This document shows positions 21,491 to 33,146 of a stretch of DNA of 64,000 bases, one piece after another. A program made the translations under genes and the position numbers. Every line of letters starts with the position of its first letter. The first letter of the stretch is position 1. The DNA is from Nelumbo lutea (taxonomy: Eukaryota > Streptophyta > Magnoliopsida > Proteales > Nelumbonaceae): positions 66,204,727 through 66,268,726 of the forward strand of contig JAKGHH010000007.1 of the NCBI GenBank assembly GCA_022828595.1, in the 5' to 3' direction. A model generated the notes under the pieces. It did no database searches, was not told the DNA's origin, and saw only the letters and a list, made by a program, of their open reading frames with translations.

Positions 21491-21829
21491 GTGTGAGAGA
21501 AACTGAAAACCTATTTTTTGTATAAGTTTTTTGTTATGTCCAACATGGACTAAAAGTCCCATGTTGGCAACAACCACATAAGCCTCTGATGACATGGCCG
21601 GGATTTTTATAATTTGAAATGTAGAGCTGGTTGTCAGAGTTTTGTTGGTTTCTAAACCAACCTGCAACCTAATTTTAAATGTACGACCGACTTTGACTAT
21701 AATTTTCCCTTAAAATTATATATTTCATTTACATTATATAAAATATTTTTTACTTTTCACACTCAACTTTCGTTTGTCAATGGTATCATTTGACTCAAAC
21801 CACTAACCCACCATCTAAAAATAAAAATT

Positions 21830-22640
21830 ATTTGGTTTCTTGGTTGACAATAAATTTTGTATTACATTCCCATCATTGATAAAATTATTTCTTATGTATA
21901 AAACTTATTTTTGTTTAATATAATCAATGCACAATATTAAATATGTACCCAATATTTTATTTTTTATAAATATATAACATTAGATATGTGCCTAAAATTT
22001 TCTCTATCTTTTTTTATTTATTTTTGTGATTCTTTGTATTTTGTATTATTAAAAATTATATTATTTGACTATGGCATCATTTAATTTCTAGGTAGATTTT
22101 AAATTTGGCATTCCATTTTTATCATTAATAAAAATACTTCTTACATTTCATAGTTATTTATTTTAATTTTTTATTATTTAATTATGACATTATTTATTAA
22201 TCCATTTGAACCCAAATGGTTAAATTGCTTGCCTACCACCAGGAGTTAAGAAAATGGTTTTATTTTCAAGTACTTTTCAAAATATTTATTTTTATACTAT
22301 TAAAATTAATATTGTTGATTTAATTAGAAGAATTTAATGATGAGAAAAATATATCTTAAATATAGGACTTAATGAGAGAGAATAGGAAAATATTTTTATT
22401 TCCAATTGGTTTTAAATTTTACATTCTATTTCCATCATTAATAAAAATATTTCTTATTTATCATACTTATTATTGTTTAGTATGTATGTTAAAAATGTTC
22501 TCATTTTTTTTAATTTCTATTTTTTTTCATCTTATCTATTTTTAACTTTATTATTTAGTCGTGGAAACATGGATTAACCCATTTTACCCAAAATGATTTA
22601 ATTTCTTACCACTGCCTATATGAAAACACTATTTTTGCTA
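21830..22640. repeat. AT-rich repeat family D, at least three consecutive copies
   Basis: Phrases recur in order: CATCATTAATAAAAATATTTCTTA, CACTTATT(A/T)TTGTTTA, ATTATGACATTATTTATTAA and GGTTAAATTGCTTGCC(T)ACCACC. Copies start near 21868, 22120 and 22430. Other copies are at 34655-34850 and 35278-35504. No coding capacity; probably part of a Helitron body, since a Helitron 5' end lies just to the right. Confidence 0.6.
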
Positions 22641-22649
22641 GGTAGATTT

Positions 22650-22975
22650 TAAAAATATAAGCTTTTATGTTTTTGAAATTATTAATTTATTAAGTGTGGA
22701 TTTAATTAATAAAATTTAATGATGAGAATAAACAAAAATAACTTAAATGTATGATTCAATGAATATGAATGCAATTTAATAACTTAATGTTGGATTTAAT
22801 GAGAGAGAATTGAATGAATTGAATATCTTTAAATTACCTCTTTTCAATTCATTTAATATCAAGAATCAATTACCCACTTTGCCCTCATTTTTTTATCAAT
22901 AAATTTAAATATAGAGGGGTAAATTTTATCCTTAGAAAATTTCAGAAATATTCGTACTTTTTAAAATAGTATAGA
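22650..22975 (-). mobile_element. Helitron 5' terminal region (minus orientation)
   Basis: Reading the minus strand from 22975: TCTATACTATTTTAAAAAGT, then ACGAATATTTCTG, next to an A at 22976. TC after A, followed by an ACTATTTTAAAA-type lead, is the usual 5' end of plant Helitrons. The body would extend to lower coordinates through the family D repeats; the 3' hairpin and CTAG/CTRR end were not located. Boundary on the left is therefore a guess. Confidence 0.5.
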
Positions 22976-22979
22976 TATA

Positions 22980-23880
22980 TAGATAATACAACTTCTAGAT
23001 TGATGGGTTACAACTATTGAGTATTTATTGTAGAGAATTATGAATTTTGGGCATGCTTCATTTATTCATAGACTAAACCAAATACATCCCATGTGAAAAG
23101 GCGAATGAAATCTTTAGTTGATGTGCTATAACTTTCAATAAGAAGTTATTTGAACGTAATAGCAAAAGCAAAAAAAAAAAAAAAACTTTTTAATTAACTG
23201 ATAATTAGGGTGACACCATTTATGAAAAGGAACCTGCTTCAATCACCGGTAAAAAAAATTTGTGGTTTGTGTATGGCCATGTTTATGCAGATACTAAAAA
23301 AGTCAAAAGTAGAATAGATAATATGAGAAAAGGAAATGAATGACTATGACATAATTCCTAAATTATCAAGAGTTTATGGTAAAATTAATTTTTAAGAGGA
23401 ACACATTCTAGTGTTTCATGTATATAAGCGAGACTATTATTGAAATTAGTTAAGAAAGAAGAAAGAACAAAATAGATGTGGAAATCATTAAGAAGGCTAA
23501 TAGCCTTTGGAAGCTTTGTTTAGTGTGAATTCTTAAACCCAAAATGATGAAATTACAATCATGTACTTGGGGGTCATGATGCTTAACCCCTCAAACTTTG
23601 GCCCCTTCTACGTTTGGATTCCAACACTTTGTCCCTGATCAGTTAATGTGACCAAAATTACCAAATTATTCATTCGAGATTCCTTGGGCTGACAGCAATA
23701 ATGATCAAAACTATGAAAACACCCATTGTAATGAACTACTAGGCTACGGTGTTTCCATATGGTTTGGATTGAAGAAAATGCAAAACTGCTAAAGGTAACA
23801 TCTCATGGTTAGAAAAAAAATGGAAAAAAAACAATCTCTTGGTTGGAAAAGGAAGCTATTTTCTCACTGGAAACAAGTTA
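22980..23880. other. No gene recognised
   Basis: AT-rich. An A run at about 23169-23185. No coding similarity or element ends. Confidence 0.45.
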
Positions 23881-23960
23881 AAAGCAATGTTTGAAGACTT
23901 GGCCTGAACTAAACGGTCAGATTGTGAAAACCGGAACCGGAGGTCTTTTCAAGTTCTGAT

Positions 23961-24239
23961 CATGGTTTTTAAAATCGGACTGGACCGGATGATAGGACTA
24001 AAAGAACTGGTGACCAGTTTCGTTTTACCCCAAAACTATTATTTTGTCAAAAAAACGTTGATTTGGTTAGTAAATCGCTGATCCGGGCAGTCAAACTATT
24101 CAAACCATCCAACGGTTTAGCCTTTTCTTTTATTTTTTTGTCAGAACGGGCCATTCGTTCTATTCAAACAGTCGGACCATTCAACCTGGAAACCGGACCC
24201 TTGACTGGTTCATTGTCCGGTTCAGTTTTAAAAGCCTTG
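23961..24239. mobile_element. MITE family A, copy 4
   Basis: Starts CATGGTTTTTAAAATCGG and ends GTTCAGTTTTAAAAGCCTTG, with the family interior (TTTTGTCAGAACGGGCCATTC, GAAACCGGACCC). It sits between two further CCGG-rich scraps (about 23895-23950 and 24285-24330) that look like another family A copy split by this one. Confidence 0.75.
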
Positions 24240-24410
24240 GTCCTACATAAATGACAGTTTTTTATGGGCTGAACAAGCAAACCACCCAATTAACCAGGAA
24301 AACCGGGACCCGTTTAGGCATTCTTATTTTTTCAGTCCTATCCGAATCATAAACATTGGTTAAAAGAGCCCAATGGTCTTCAAAAACAATATATAGTATA
24401 CTAGCGGGGA

Positions 24411-24427
24411 CCCGTGCGATGCACGGG
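24411..24427 (-). other. Helitron 3' terminal hairpin
   Basis: CCCGTGC, 3-nt loop, GCACGGG, ten bases from the CTAG terminus. In Helitrons this hairpin marks the end of rolling-circle transposition. Confidence 0.8.
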
Positions 24428-24757
24428 AAAATCTGAAAGATTTAATAATTTTATTTACTATTAATTAATATTAAATTAATAATCAAAATTTGTTGTTAAT
24501 TAACTAAAAATATTGAAAGTTATTATTAATATCTAATATTTTAATAATTTTATTTTTCATTTAATGTTGATTTATAGAAAATAATTTTTTTTAATTGAAT
24601 ATGAACAAATATTTTTAATAAATTTAATTTTACTAATAATTTATAGTAATTTAATGATTTTTATTATTTTTTTAAAAAAATTGATTAACTTTAAATAAAT
24701 AAAATAATTATAAAAGCTAACATTTTTTATTAATTACACTAATAATTAACAATTATA

Positions 24758-25324
24758 TAGGAATGATAACGAGGTGGGTTCAGGGCAAGGCACCCATCCC
24801 TGTCCTGTCCCATAGTCAAGACACTCTACCCCATCCCTGCCCTGTCCCAGTGTCAAGCAGGTTCAGAGCAAGTTAATCACTCATCAATGTTGAGCGAGTT
24901 CAGGGGCAAGGCAACCCACTCCTCATTAAGGATGGGGAATCCTTGAATTTCCCTACCGCGTCCCCAGTATTGGGTGGGCTCAAGTAGAGGTGTAAACTAG
25001 GTTATGTTGGGTTGGCACGACATGACCCGCATGTGGCCTGCTCAAATTGCGAATCATGCCATGCTGTAATTAATACTGTTAATTAAAATTTACCATATTT
25101 CTTAAAATACTATAAATTATTAAAAATTATGAAAAGTATTGCAATTATAAATACTTTTAATTAAATACTATAATTAATAATGCTAATTAATTGATACTGA
25201 ATTTTTCTAATACTATTAATCAATAAATATAGTATTTTTTAATACTATAATTAATATTTTTAGTTAATTAATACTGTAATTTTCTAATACTGTTAATTAA
25301 TTAATAATGTTGTTGTTTTTATTA

Positions 25325-25359
<35 letters not shown>

Positions 25360-25809
25360 TTGTTTTTATGGAATAAAATTGCAACAAAAATTTGAAAATA
25401 ACAAAATAAAATTTAATTACATATCAATCACATAAATAACATAAACAATCCAAACATTTTCAAATAGATGGCAACATCAAAAAACACAAAGTATCTAACA
25501 AAATTGCAACAACAAATTGGAAACACATCAATCACATAAATTACATAAATAAAGCAAGTATTTCAAATAGATGGCAATGACAAAAACACAAATAATCTAC
25601 ACCAAGCATTTTAAACACAAAATTATAATAAAATAAATATTTTAATTAATATTATTAATTATTAAAATACTATTAATTAAACCAACCCGTACCGTACGGG
25701 TTGTAGAACCTCAAAACTCATTATTCAAACCAAGAAACCTGCTGCGTTGTTGCTGCTGGGGAGGGTAGGGATGGGTACCCACCGAGTAGGGTAGAAATTG
25801 CCATCCCTA
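24758..25809. mobile_element. Possible hAT-type non-autonomous element inside the Helitron
   Basis: Left end TAGGAATGATAACGAGG and right end GAAATTGCCATCCCTA are imperfect inverted repeats. GGTTCAGGGCAAGGCACCC, CCCATCCCTGCCCTGTCCC and GGGGAGGGTAGGGATGGG runs lie inside both ends, as in hAT MITEs. No matching 8-bp duplication. A second inner pair (near 25005-25060 and 25680-25730) has GGTTGG..CACGACATGACCCGC and ACCAACCCGTACCGTACGGG, perhaps a nested relative. Confidence 0.45.
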
Positions 25810-27880
25810 CTTTAAATGTTGCATTCACTTGTCACTATATCAAAGCATGAATTACCATACCTATTATTAAAAATACTGTAATTATATAAATATAATTAAG
25901 TGTAATTTTGTAAAAATAATTATTGTTAATTATAAAATAACATATAATGTAATTAAATGTGATTTTTTTAAAAAAATAATTACTGTTAATTATAAAATAA
26001 CCATATGTTATGATCTTTTTAATTATAAAATAATTACTTTTAATTTTCTGATAATTACTGTTAATTACATATTTTCATATTTTCAGAAGCATAGTTACAT
26101 TGTTTTTAGCTTTTTTTTTAAATACTGTTATTTAATAAATACATTATTTTTAAACAAATACTGTAATTGACAAAATATTGTATTTATTGAAAATAATTTT
26201 AATTAATTAAATACTGTAATTATGAAAAATATTGTAATTATTAAATTACTGTTCATTAATAAATACATTATATTCAACAAATACTAATTATTAATACTTG
26301 TAATTGACAAATACTGTTAATTATTAAAGTAAATACATTATTTGTAATAACTACTGTAATTACTAATACTTATAATTAATAAATACTTCTACTTACTAAA
26401 AATACAGTAATTATTTAAATGTAATTAAATGTAATTTTCTGATAAATAATTATTAAAATAACCATATGTTGATTTTTTTTTTAATTCTATAAATAATTAC
26501 TGTAAATTTTCTGATAATTATATAAATAATTACATAAATGTAAATACTATTAATTATTTAAATGCAAATAAATGTAATTTCTGATAATTACTGTTAATTA
26601 TAATTAAATACTGTTAAGTAAAAATATACTGTTCATTAATTATAACTAAATATTGTATTTAATATTAATTAATAAATACTACTGTATTTATTGAAAATAC
26701 TTTTAATTAATAAATACTGTAATTTTTAATAATTACCATTTAAAGTATTTAACTATAATTAAATACAGTCAATCAATATATACTGTATTTATTGAAAATA
26801 CTGTAAATTAGTGTTAATTAATAATAATTACTGTTAATTATACAATTACCATATGTTGATTTTTGTTAATTATATAAATTATTACTGTTAATTATACAAA
26901 ATAATTACTATTAATTTTCTGATAAAAACTTAAAATTATAATTAAGTAGTGTAAATTAAATACTGTATTCAATACTGTTAATTAAAAAATACTGTATCTT
27001 CTACACTGATGTTAATTATAAAAAATAATTACTGTTAATTTTTTAATAATTACTGTTAATTACAGTTTATTTTTGTTACTTTGTTTTTGGCTAATTTTCT
27101 GAAAATACTGCTATTGAATAAGTACATTATTTTTATTGAAAATACTGTTATTTAATTTATTGAAAATACGGTAAATTTATTTAAATACTGTAATTAGTAC
27201 TGTTATTTAATCAATACCATATTTTTAAAAATAATGTTATCTATTAAAAATTATGAAAAATACTTTAGTTTTTAAAAACATTGTAATTATTAAATTTCTG
27301 TTAATAAATACATTATTTTTAATAAATACTGTAATTATCAATACTTGTAATTAATAAATACTGTATTATTAAAATACTCTAAATTATTTAAACGGCATTA
27401 AATGTATTTTTTTAAAAATAATTACTGTTAATTTTCTTGGTTTTTGTAAATACATTGTTTTTAAAAAAATAGTATAGATACATTGTTTTTAAATAAATAC
27501 TGTAATTAACAAAATACCATTTTATTGAAAATATTGTTAATTGAATTAAATACAGTAATTAATACTGTTAATTGATAAATGCTGTATTTTTTTAAATTAT
27601 TAAAAATTATGAAAAACATTGTAATTATTAAATTACTGTTAATTAATAAATAATGTAATTATTAAATTACTGGAAATTCATAAATACTGTAATTATTAAT
27701 TAGTATACACTATATTTATTAAAATACTGTAATTATTTAATTGTAATTTTTAAAAATAATTACTGTTAATTAGAATTACTGTTAAGTACAGACCTACACT
27801 TGACTTTTGTATTTTTCTGATAATAACTTTTATTAACTTCTGTTAATTCTATTATTGTTGATTAACTGATTACTGTTACT
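25060..27880. repeat. Degenerate AATACTGTTAATT-type repeat field (about 2.8 kb)
   Basis: Variants of AATACTGTAATTA, ATTACTGTTAATT and ATTAATAAATACTG recur dozens of times with irregular spacing, separated by AT simple sequence. The motif CTG in a TAAT context is the only regular non-A/T word. A (TTA)n run is at 25321-25361. There is no coding potential. It is interrupted by the C/G-rich ends of the hAT-like element. Confidence 0.75.
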
Positions 27881-27884
27881 GATT

Positions 27885-29043
27885 TTATATACCGTATGAT
27901 TCACGATTGGTGTGAACCATCCGAAACACGGTTCGGGTTCGGATGAACTCGGTATACTATCAAAAACAAGTCGTGCAAAACCCGTTTTCGTCATCTTCTT
28001 TGCCCGACCGTTAAAACGAGTTCTATGACGACCCGATTATTTATTTTCATTTTTTATTACTTTTTTTGCTGTTTTCTCTACTTTTTTTGTTATTAATGAG
28101 TCGGTTTTACTCTTTTTGGTTATTTTTCAACATTTTGTAAAAAAAGTAGAGAAATGAAGGAGAAATGGTTTTGTTATTGTCATTACAAACAGGCATGCTT
28201 CCCTTTCATTAAACCTTGTTTTGGCTCATCCTCTAATCTATAAAGGGTCGAGTGTGAAAGATAAGATATGGAAGTGAGAACGAATCTGAATCTTTGCATC
28301 CAAATTCATATGGAAAAAGAGACTCGTTAGGAATGTTTGTTGACATATTGAATGCTAAGGATCAATCAGGGCAATCAGGTGAGCACTGAGCAGGATTCCA
28401 TCCTTTCCAATAGAGTATTATAATATTAGTTTTGCGTGTTGTGGTTTATTTGAGGGGATTTAATTTAATGGGATTAATAACGAAGATCACATAAATTCAT
28501 GGATATTTTGTGGTTTGCCTATTATAGCTCAAATTAAAAGTCTGTTCGTTTGCTTTGAAGTCTGACATCTAAAGGTGTAATAATTATATTAAGAGGTATA
28601 TTGGTATAGAACTTTTCTTTCCTCTGAACTCTGAATGCAGAGAATGTGGTTCTGAATTCTGAAAACTATCAAATATCCATTTTGACCCCATATATGAGAA
28701 TTTTTGTTTGTCTTTTTGGGGGCATCATTGGAAAACAAAAAGTTGTATGATTGCACTTTATGAAAAAATGAAGAGGCCCTAAGGAGAATGATGGAAAAAA
28801 CTACCAAAAATTAATGGAGATTAATGGATTTTTTACCAAATTTGGAATTCAAACATCTCTGGCTCCACTTTATTTCACAAAAGATGGTTGTGAGATAATT
28901 ATGTGGATTAAAAAAATAAGAAAAAAAAAAAACAGAAAATTAGAATGGGGGGTTCTTGAAAGGAGAGGGCTGTTAACATGGCATGATCGATTTTAATATA
29001 TATAGGGTTGTTTCGAGGTTTAAAGATGTATAATCCCACACAT
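27885..29043. other. No gene recognised
   Basis: 27895-28030 has GGTTCGGGTTCGGATGAACTCGG and CCCGACCGTTAAAACG phrases like those of hAT-type MITE ends, without a confirmed partner. The rest is AT-rich. Two short open frames near 28589-28996 have no motif. Confidence 0.4.
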
Positions 29044-29056
29044 AACTATTACATAA

Positions 29057-29180
29057 GACAAGCTGCTAACTGCTTGGTTGGTAAGGTCGCTGGTGGTAGC
29101 GGAGACTTAGGATCCAATCCTACCTACACCTGGGTTGGGGGATGGGTTACCTTGTTGTGTAACCCTTAGGAAAAAAAAAA
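29057..29180 (+). mobile_element. tRNA-derived SINE with target duplication
   Basis: A tRNA-like head: an A-box-like TGGTTGGTAAGG and a B-box-like GGATCCAATCC about 40 bp apart. It is followed by a GGTTGGGGGATGGGTTAC body and an A12 tail. AACTATTACATAA (29044-29056) and AACTATTATATAA (29181-29193) are a 13-bp target duplication with one mismatch. A second copy in the opposite orientation is at 32490-32606. Confidence 0.82.
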
Positions 29181-29228
29181 AACTATTATATAAAAATCTT
29201 TTATACATTTCGTTGGGAGTCCAAAGTA

Positions 29229-29349
29229 CAGAGAAATTTATAGTCTATTTGGTTGCTGAGAATGAATGAGATGAGAAAGGAAAATTTATTTTTCCAACTT
29301 TGAATCCTATATTTGGTTGTTGATACCAAATATGTGAAAATTTTAATTT
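29229..29349. repeat. Repeat sequence truncating the wax-synthase pseudogene
   Basis: CTATTTGGTTGCTGAGAATG and, inside, CATATTTGGTTGTTGAT with a CTCATC / GATGAG-rich interior. It resembles the ends of Tourist-like MITEs, but a partner end and target duplication are not clear. Confidence 0.4.
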
Positions 29350-29826
29350 TTGAGTGTTCTCAAATTGTGGTTCCAAATTCAGACGAAGTAGGGCACGAGC
29401 CAGGTATGCGACAACGATGAGAATGATTTCTAGGAGGAAGTAAATGTGGAGGCAGTTTAGCAGCGATTTGGTGCCGCTTTTGGTTAACTGGGGTGATGGT
29501 TTTTGTTTTTTGATTTTGATAGGAAAATAGGCTAAGGAGATAAAACGGAAGAGAGAGACGGATGGATTGGACGACAGAAGGCTCCGACCAAAAGAGAAGA
29601 GGAGAAGCTTCAAATTAACCAGCCAAGCCACGAAGAAAGCCAAGGTGCCACCAAGATGAGCGGAGTGGAGGCTTAGTGGGAGAAGAAGAAAGACGCAGTA
29701 GATGGGGAGGATGGTCAACAACCTCAGCTTCCCTTTTGGGACCTTTGAGGCTATAAGATAACATAAGCTTAAAGATGCTAAAGCTGAGATCTATACCTTG
29801 ATGAAGTTATTGATCTCCCCGCCCAT
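29350..29826 (-). pseudogene. Wax synthase-like (long-chain-alcohol O-acyltransferase, MBOAT type) pseudogene
   Basis: From an ATG at 29826 the minus strand reads MGGEINNFIKV, a TAG in place of an expected Trp codon, ISALASLSLCYLIASKVPKG, KLRLLTILPI, then LLPLSLHSAHLGGTLAFF, AWLVNLKLLLFSFGRS, LLSSNPSVSLFRFISLA and, after a gap, CLHIYFLLEI, LARALLRLNLEPQFE. This is the N-terminal half of the plant wax-synthase-like family, membrane enzymes that join fatty acyl-CoA to long-chain alcohols; known members are about 340 residues and have a catalytic His further downstream. Three faults are visible: the stop at codon 12, an internal loss of roughly 30 residues between TKSLLN and CLHIY, and truncation after EPQFE, where repeat sequence takes over (about 29350). 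Apart from the stop it is open, so inactivation is not very old. Confidence 0.8.
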
Positions 29827-29829
29827 TCT

Positions 29830-30347
29830 CTCTCTCTCATTCTCTTTGTGCTACACAATTTGATCTCCTCTGGGCTTCTGCCTATTACTTTGTTAGTGTT
29901 CTTTGTTTTTGAGATGGAACTGATGCGAGGATGTTCAATTTGTGGGTCGGAAACCTAATTAATGGCATTCATGACCGTTGGTTTTGGCATCAAAACGGTG
30001 TTCAATGGGAAGCTTTTGGGGGTCAAAAACCTGGCCTTCAATTGAAATGGTGGGTGTCACGGTGACCGCCAAGAGTTCAGTCTGGTGTTGTCCCTGATGG
30101 TTAGGCAAGCATTGGTGCTCAGCAGCATGTTCAATTTGGTGTTGTGGTGGCCGTCACAGGGCATTGAGTCATGAATTCCTCTTTTATCACCGGGGCCTCA
30201 CCATTTTACCGAGACCCCGCATCCCAGTTTTTGAGAAATGACACCCCATCATTTTTCGCACCATTCTATCAAACAAACATGGGTTTCAAAGAATCTAACC
30301 CGAATATTTCATATTTCTCATCCGCGTCACATAAACCAAACAGCCTG
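29830..30347. other. Former 5' flank of the pseudogene, no gene recognised
   Basis: Begins with a TCTCTCTCTC run just upstream of the pseudogene ATG. Contains two related phrases, CAATTTGTGGGTCGGAA-like and TTCAATTTGGTGTTG, but no coding similarity. Confidence 0.4.
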
Positions 30348-30350
30348 TTA

Positions 30351-30617
30351 AAGAATGTTTGATTTACAACTGAATCTGAATCAGAATGGTCTATTCCTAT
30401 AGTCTGTTTGGTTCAAAAAGGAATGAGAATGAGAATTGAAATCAACAAGCATGAGATTTCATTTCCAAGGGAGGAGCTGGGAATAACCATTCCCTCAAAT
30501 GGAAGAATGCCATTCTAACAAGAATAAAAATGGATTCCGCTCAACAAACAGTTAGAATCGGAACAACCCATTTTGATTCCAATTCCAAACCCCTAATCAT
30601 GCGAACCAAATGGGACT
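30351..30617. mobile_element. Tourist-like MITE family C, copy 4
   Basis: Flanked by TTA (30348-30350 and 30618-30620). Interior AATCTGAATCAGAATGGTC, GGGAATAACCATTCCCTCAA and AGAATCGGAACAACCC match copies 1-3. The outermost bases have diverged (AAGAATGTTTGATT against AAGTCCCATTTGGTT). Confidence 0.75.
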
Positions 30618-30629
30618 TTAGTCAGGGAT

Positions 30630-31325
30630 GGGACTGAGAGACATGCCCCGCTAAGTACAGGGTGGGTGGGTGTAATTTGCCCTAAATTCTGATTGATTTT
30701 AGGGAGATAAATTTATGCACATTTTTCTTTTTGTAGAAGTGGGCCGGGGGAGGGAGGACCCATAAGAAATAATTGTAAAAAATGAATCATTTAAAAGGGC
30801 AAAAGTATCATGTGTTATAGCTTTCATGTTGAAAAGTCTCGAGCATATGGAAATCTGAAACCTTATTGCCACTTATGTGTGAAAGTGAACCTGATCAGAT
30901 AAGTGGTCATGACCCTTGAAAGGTCCACTTGTATCCAAAATCCTTGTCTAAATTATAAGCGATTGCATCGCTACTTATCACTTATTAGTGGCGCACTTAT
31001 ATATTTCTTTTACTCTTTCAACATTTTAAAGCTTTCCTAATGACAAGAATACCTTACTCATCCATGGATACAAGCAATAACTCAAGTATCCATTCTGGTC
31101 AAATAACTCTAACATGATACTTTATTTTGTATTTGGTATTATGGTCGTTTCTATCTGAAATATTTTGGGTTAATTAGTTCCAATTGACATATAACAAAAT
31201 AATTTTGATTGGCTGATTGTATAAATTTTGAATGTAGAGTTACTGTTGATCGAATCATATTTTTGAATTCGGATGTTCCTAATGCACGGCTGTAATTTCA
31301 TGTGGGTGGTCTGGAGAACACTTTT
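30630..31325. other. No gene recognised
   Basis: AT-rich. No coding similarity or clear element ends. Confidence 0.45.
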
Positions 31326-31328
31326 ATG

Positions 31329-31598
31329 CATGGTTTTCAAAACCGGATCAGATTGGACGGTCGGATTAGAAAACCGGTCCGTTTTATGCTATAACCGTTA
31401 TTTCACGAAAAACCGTTGATTTGGTTAGCAAATCGTTGACCTGGGTGATCAAGCCGTTCAAACCATCCAACAGTTTTGGTATTTTTTTTTTAAGTTTTAA
31501 TTTTTTTTTTGTCAGAATAGACCATCCATTTGATTTGAACAGTTAGACCATTCGACCCGAGAACCAGATGTCTGACCTGTTCGGTTTTAAAAACCTTG
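31329..31598. mobile_element. MITE family A, copy 5
   Basis: Starts CATGGTTTTCAAAACCGG and ends CGGTTTTAAAAACCTTG, with the family core (AACCGTTGATTTGGTTAGC, TTTTGTCAGAATAGACC). Flanks CTTTTATG and CTCCTATG match at 6 of 8 positions, a possible aged duplication. Confidence 0.78.
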
Positions 31599-31974
31599 CT
31601 CCTATGTTATGGGGAATAGATCCGAGTTCTATATTTTTTTTTTCATTTTTATGATCTGATCCTTTGACTGGGCACCTGTCAGTGGATATCACATAATCCA
31701 TTAATGTTTCAAATGTCTAAAATTATATTTGATGATCTGGATACCACCTTATTGTATCAGACATATCCTATCAATACTTAAAAATCTTAACTCCAAAGGA
31801 TGGAAGTCTAATCATTCTTAGTTGAAAGGATCTCATCTGCCATGTGGCAAGATATATCTCTCACTAATTTGTATTGATCAATCCAAAATATTTTACCTCA
31901 AAACAAGAATGGTATTAAGCACAACCTTGATTGGATTTTAAACATAAATCATTAAAAGAAAAAAAAAATACCCT

Positions 31975-32400
31975 CTAATTCAAAAGTCCTACCATCAACA
32001 AAGCTTCTGATGTAGGCACACATGGCAGGCCCAAAGGTGGGTGCACAGGTGGCATCCTCATATGGCGACATGCAATACAGGACAGACTGCTTCCTGGCCA
32101 TCCGCTCGTAACTAACTCTAGGCAGGTTTAAGTATAAATAGGTGGCGTCACAATGAGGTATGAATCTTGACATTTATTGCTCCCAGCTCTCTAGCCTCCT
32201 GGTGATTTCGGCTGAGCTTTCTTCACTCAGGCCTCATCTTACCTTCCTTGTTACGCCCTTACTAATTTGATCGCCGGAGTCTCCAGCCCTGGGATAACAT
32301 CCAAGGCTTTTGACATGCTTCTTCCTCTACAGGTTGGACTTATAGGCCCTTGACTCTAATAGCCCTTGGACACATCAGCCAGTCCTCATCTCGAAAGTGA
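31975..32400 (+). mobile_element. LTR remnant of a Tat-type retrotransposon
   Basis: A TATA box (TATAAATAGG near 32134) is followed about 125 bp later by TTGATCGCCGGAGTC, CCCTGGGATAACATCCAAGG and TTTTGACATGCTTCTTCC. The same order (TTGAGCATCGGAGTGCC, CCCGGGATAACTC, TCTGACATCTTTTCTTG) occurs in the LTRs at 17.1 and 20.4 kb. No partner LTR or internal region is nearby. Possibly a solo LTR; ends not determined. Confidence 0.55.
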
Positions 32401-32489
32401 ATTTACATTGTTGCGCTCAACCCATTCCATGCTGCAACAGCTTCCAACATGTATAAGACACATCTCAAACATATTTGTACACTTTTTTT

Positions 32490-32606
32490 TTATTTCTTTT
32501 TGAAGAGCTACACAATAGGAGTAGCCCATCCCCCAACCCAGATGCAGATGGGATTCGATCCCAAATCTCCGCTATGACCAACAAAAGGCCTTACCAACCA
32601 GTTGGT
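32490..32606 (-). mobile_element. tRNA-derived SINE, second copy
   Basis: On the minus strand: TGGTTGGTAAGGCC, a B box GGGATCGAATCCC, CTGGGTTGGGGGATGGGC and a tail rich in A. It is about 80% like the copy at 29057-29180 by eye, with a better B box. The flanking ATTTGTAC and AATTGTAC may be the target duplication. Confidence 0.75.
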
Positions 32607-33146
32607 TTGGTACCTTGCAAATTGTACTCATTGATGTTAATAGGATCATAGTTTTGAGACAGCAATCATATCACAGATGTACAGCTATAGATCATGTTGG
32701 AAGCTTTGCTCGTAGTCTTGTTGGTAGTAAAATTCCAGGGTATCATCCTTTTTCATGTCAAGGTCTATTTGAAATGTATATTTGTCAAATCTTAATGGAA
32801 AGAAATGACCAAGACAACGATGAAACCTGCCCAACGTAAAAAATATTTCAAATGAATGGCATTAATGGATGAATGACGATATCTTTTGTTATCTTTTATT
32901 ATTATTATTAAATTATTTAAAGTTAGATTCAGTTGTTTTTTACCATTAAATAATGCAAATAATTGATTTCGGAAAGTGATTAAATTATGTTAAAACAGCA
33001 TATATTCTATCCCATTCTTAAATTTAAAAAAATCGAGGAAATTTCTTAAGGAATTTCACAAAATCTATTAAGAACTTTCCCCCAAGTTTTCTATTTCTCC
33101 CTTATTTTCTATGAAAAACAAACATATCTTTAGTGTTTTTTCTTTA

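Larger units (their letters stand above)
24401..27478 (-). mobile_element. Probable non-autonomous Helitron
   Basis: On the minus strand the 3' end reads a perfect 7-bp hairpin CCCGTGC-ATC-GCACGGG (24411-24427), ten bases, then CTAG (24401-24404) followed by T. That is the exact layout of a plant Helitron 3' terminus inserted between A and T. The best 5' end in the right orientation is TCTATACTATTTTTTTAAA starting at 27478 after an A. The span would be 3.08 kb with no Rep/helicase coding, mostly AT-motif repeats, and a hAT-like insertion near its 3' end. The 3' end is secure; the 5' end is tentative. Confidence 0.6.

Noticed and set aside
22975..24401. Pairing the Helitron 5' end at 22975 with the 3' end at 24401
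   Set aside because: Both ends are on the minus strand but in the wrong order: the 5' end would have to lie to the right of the 3' end.
29057..29140. A true tRNA gene
   Set aside because: Box A and B are present but no cloverleaf can be closed; a poly(A) tail and target duplication identify a SINE.
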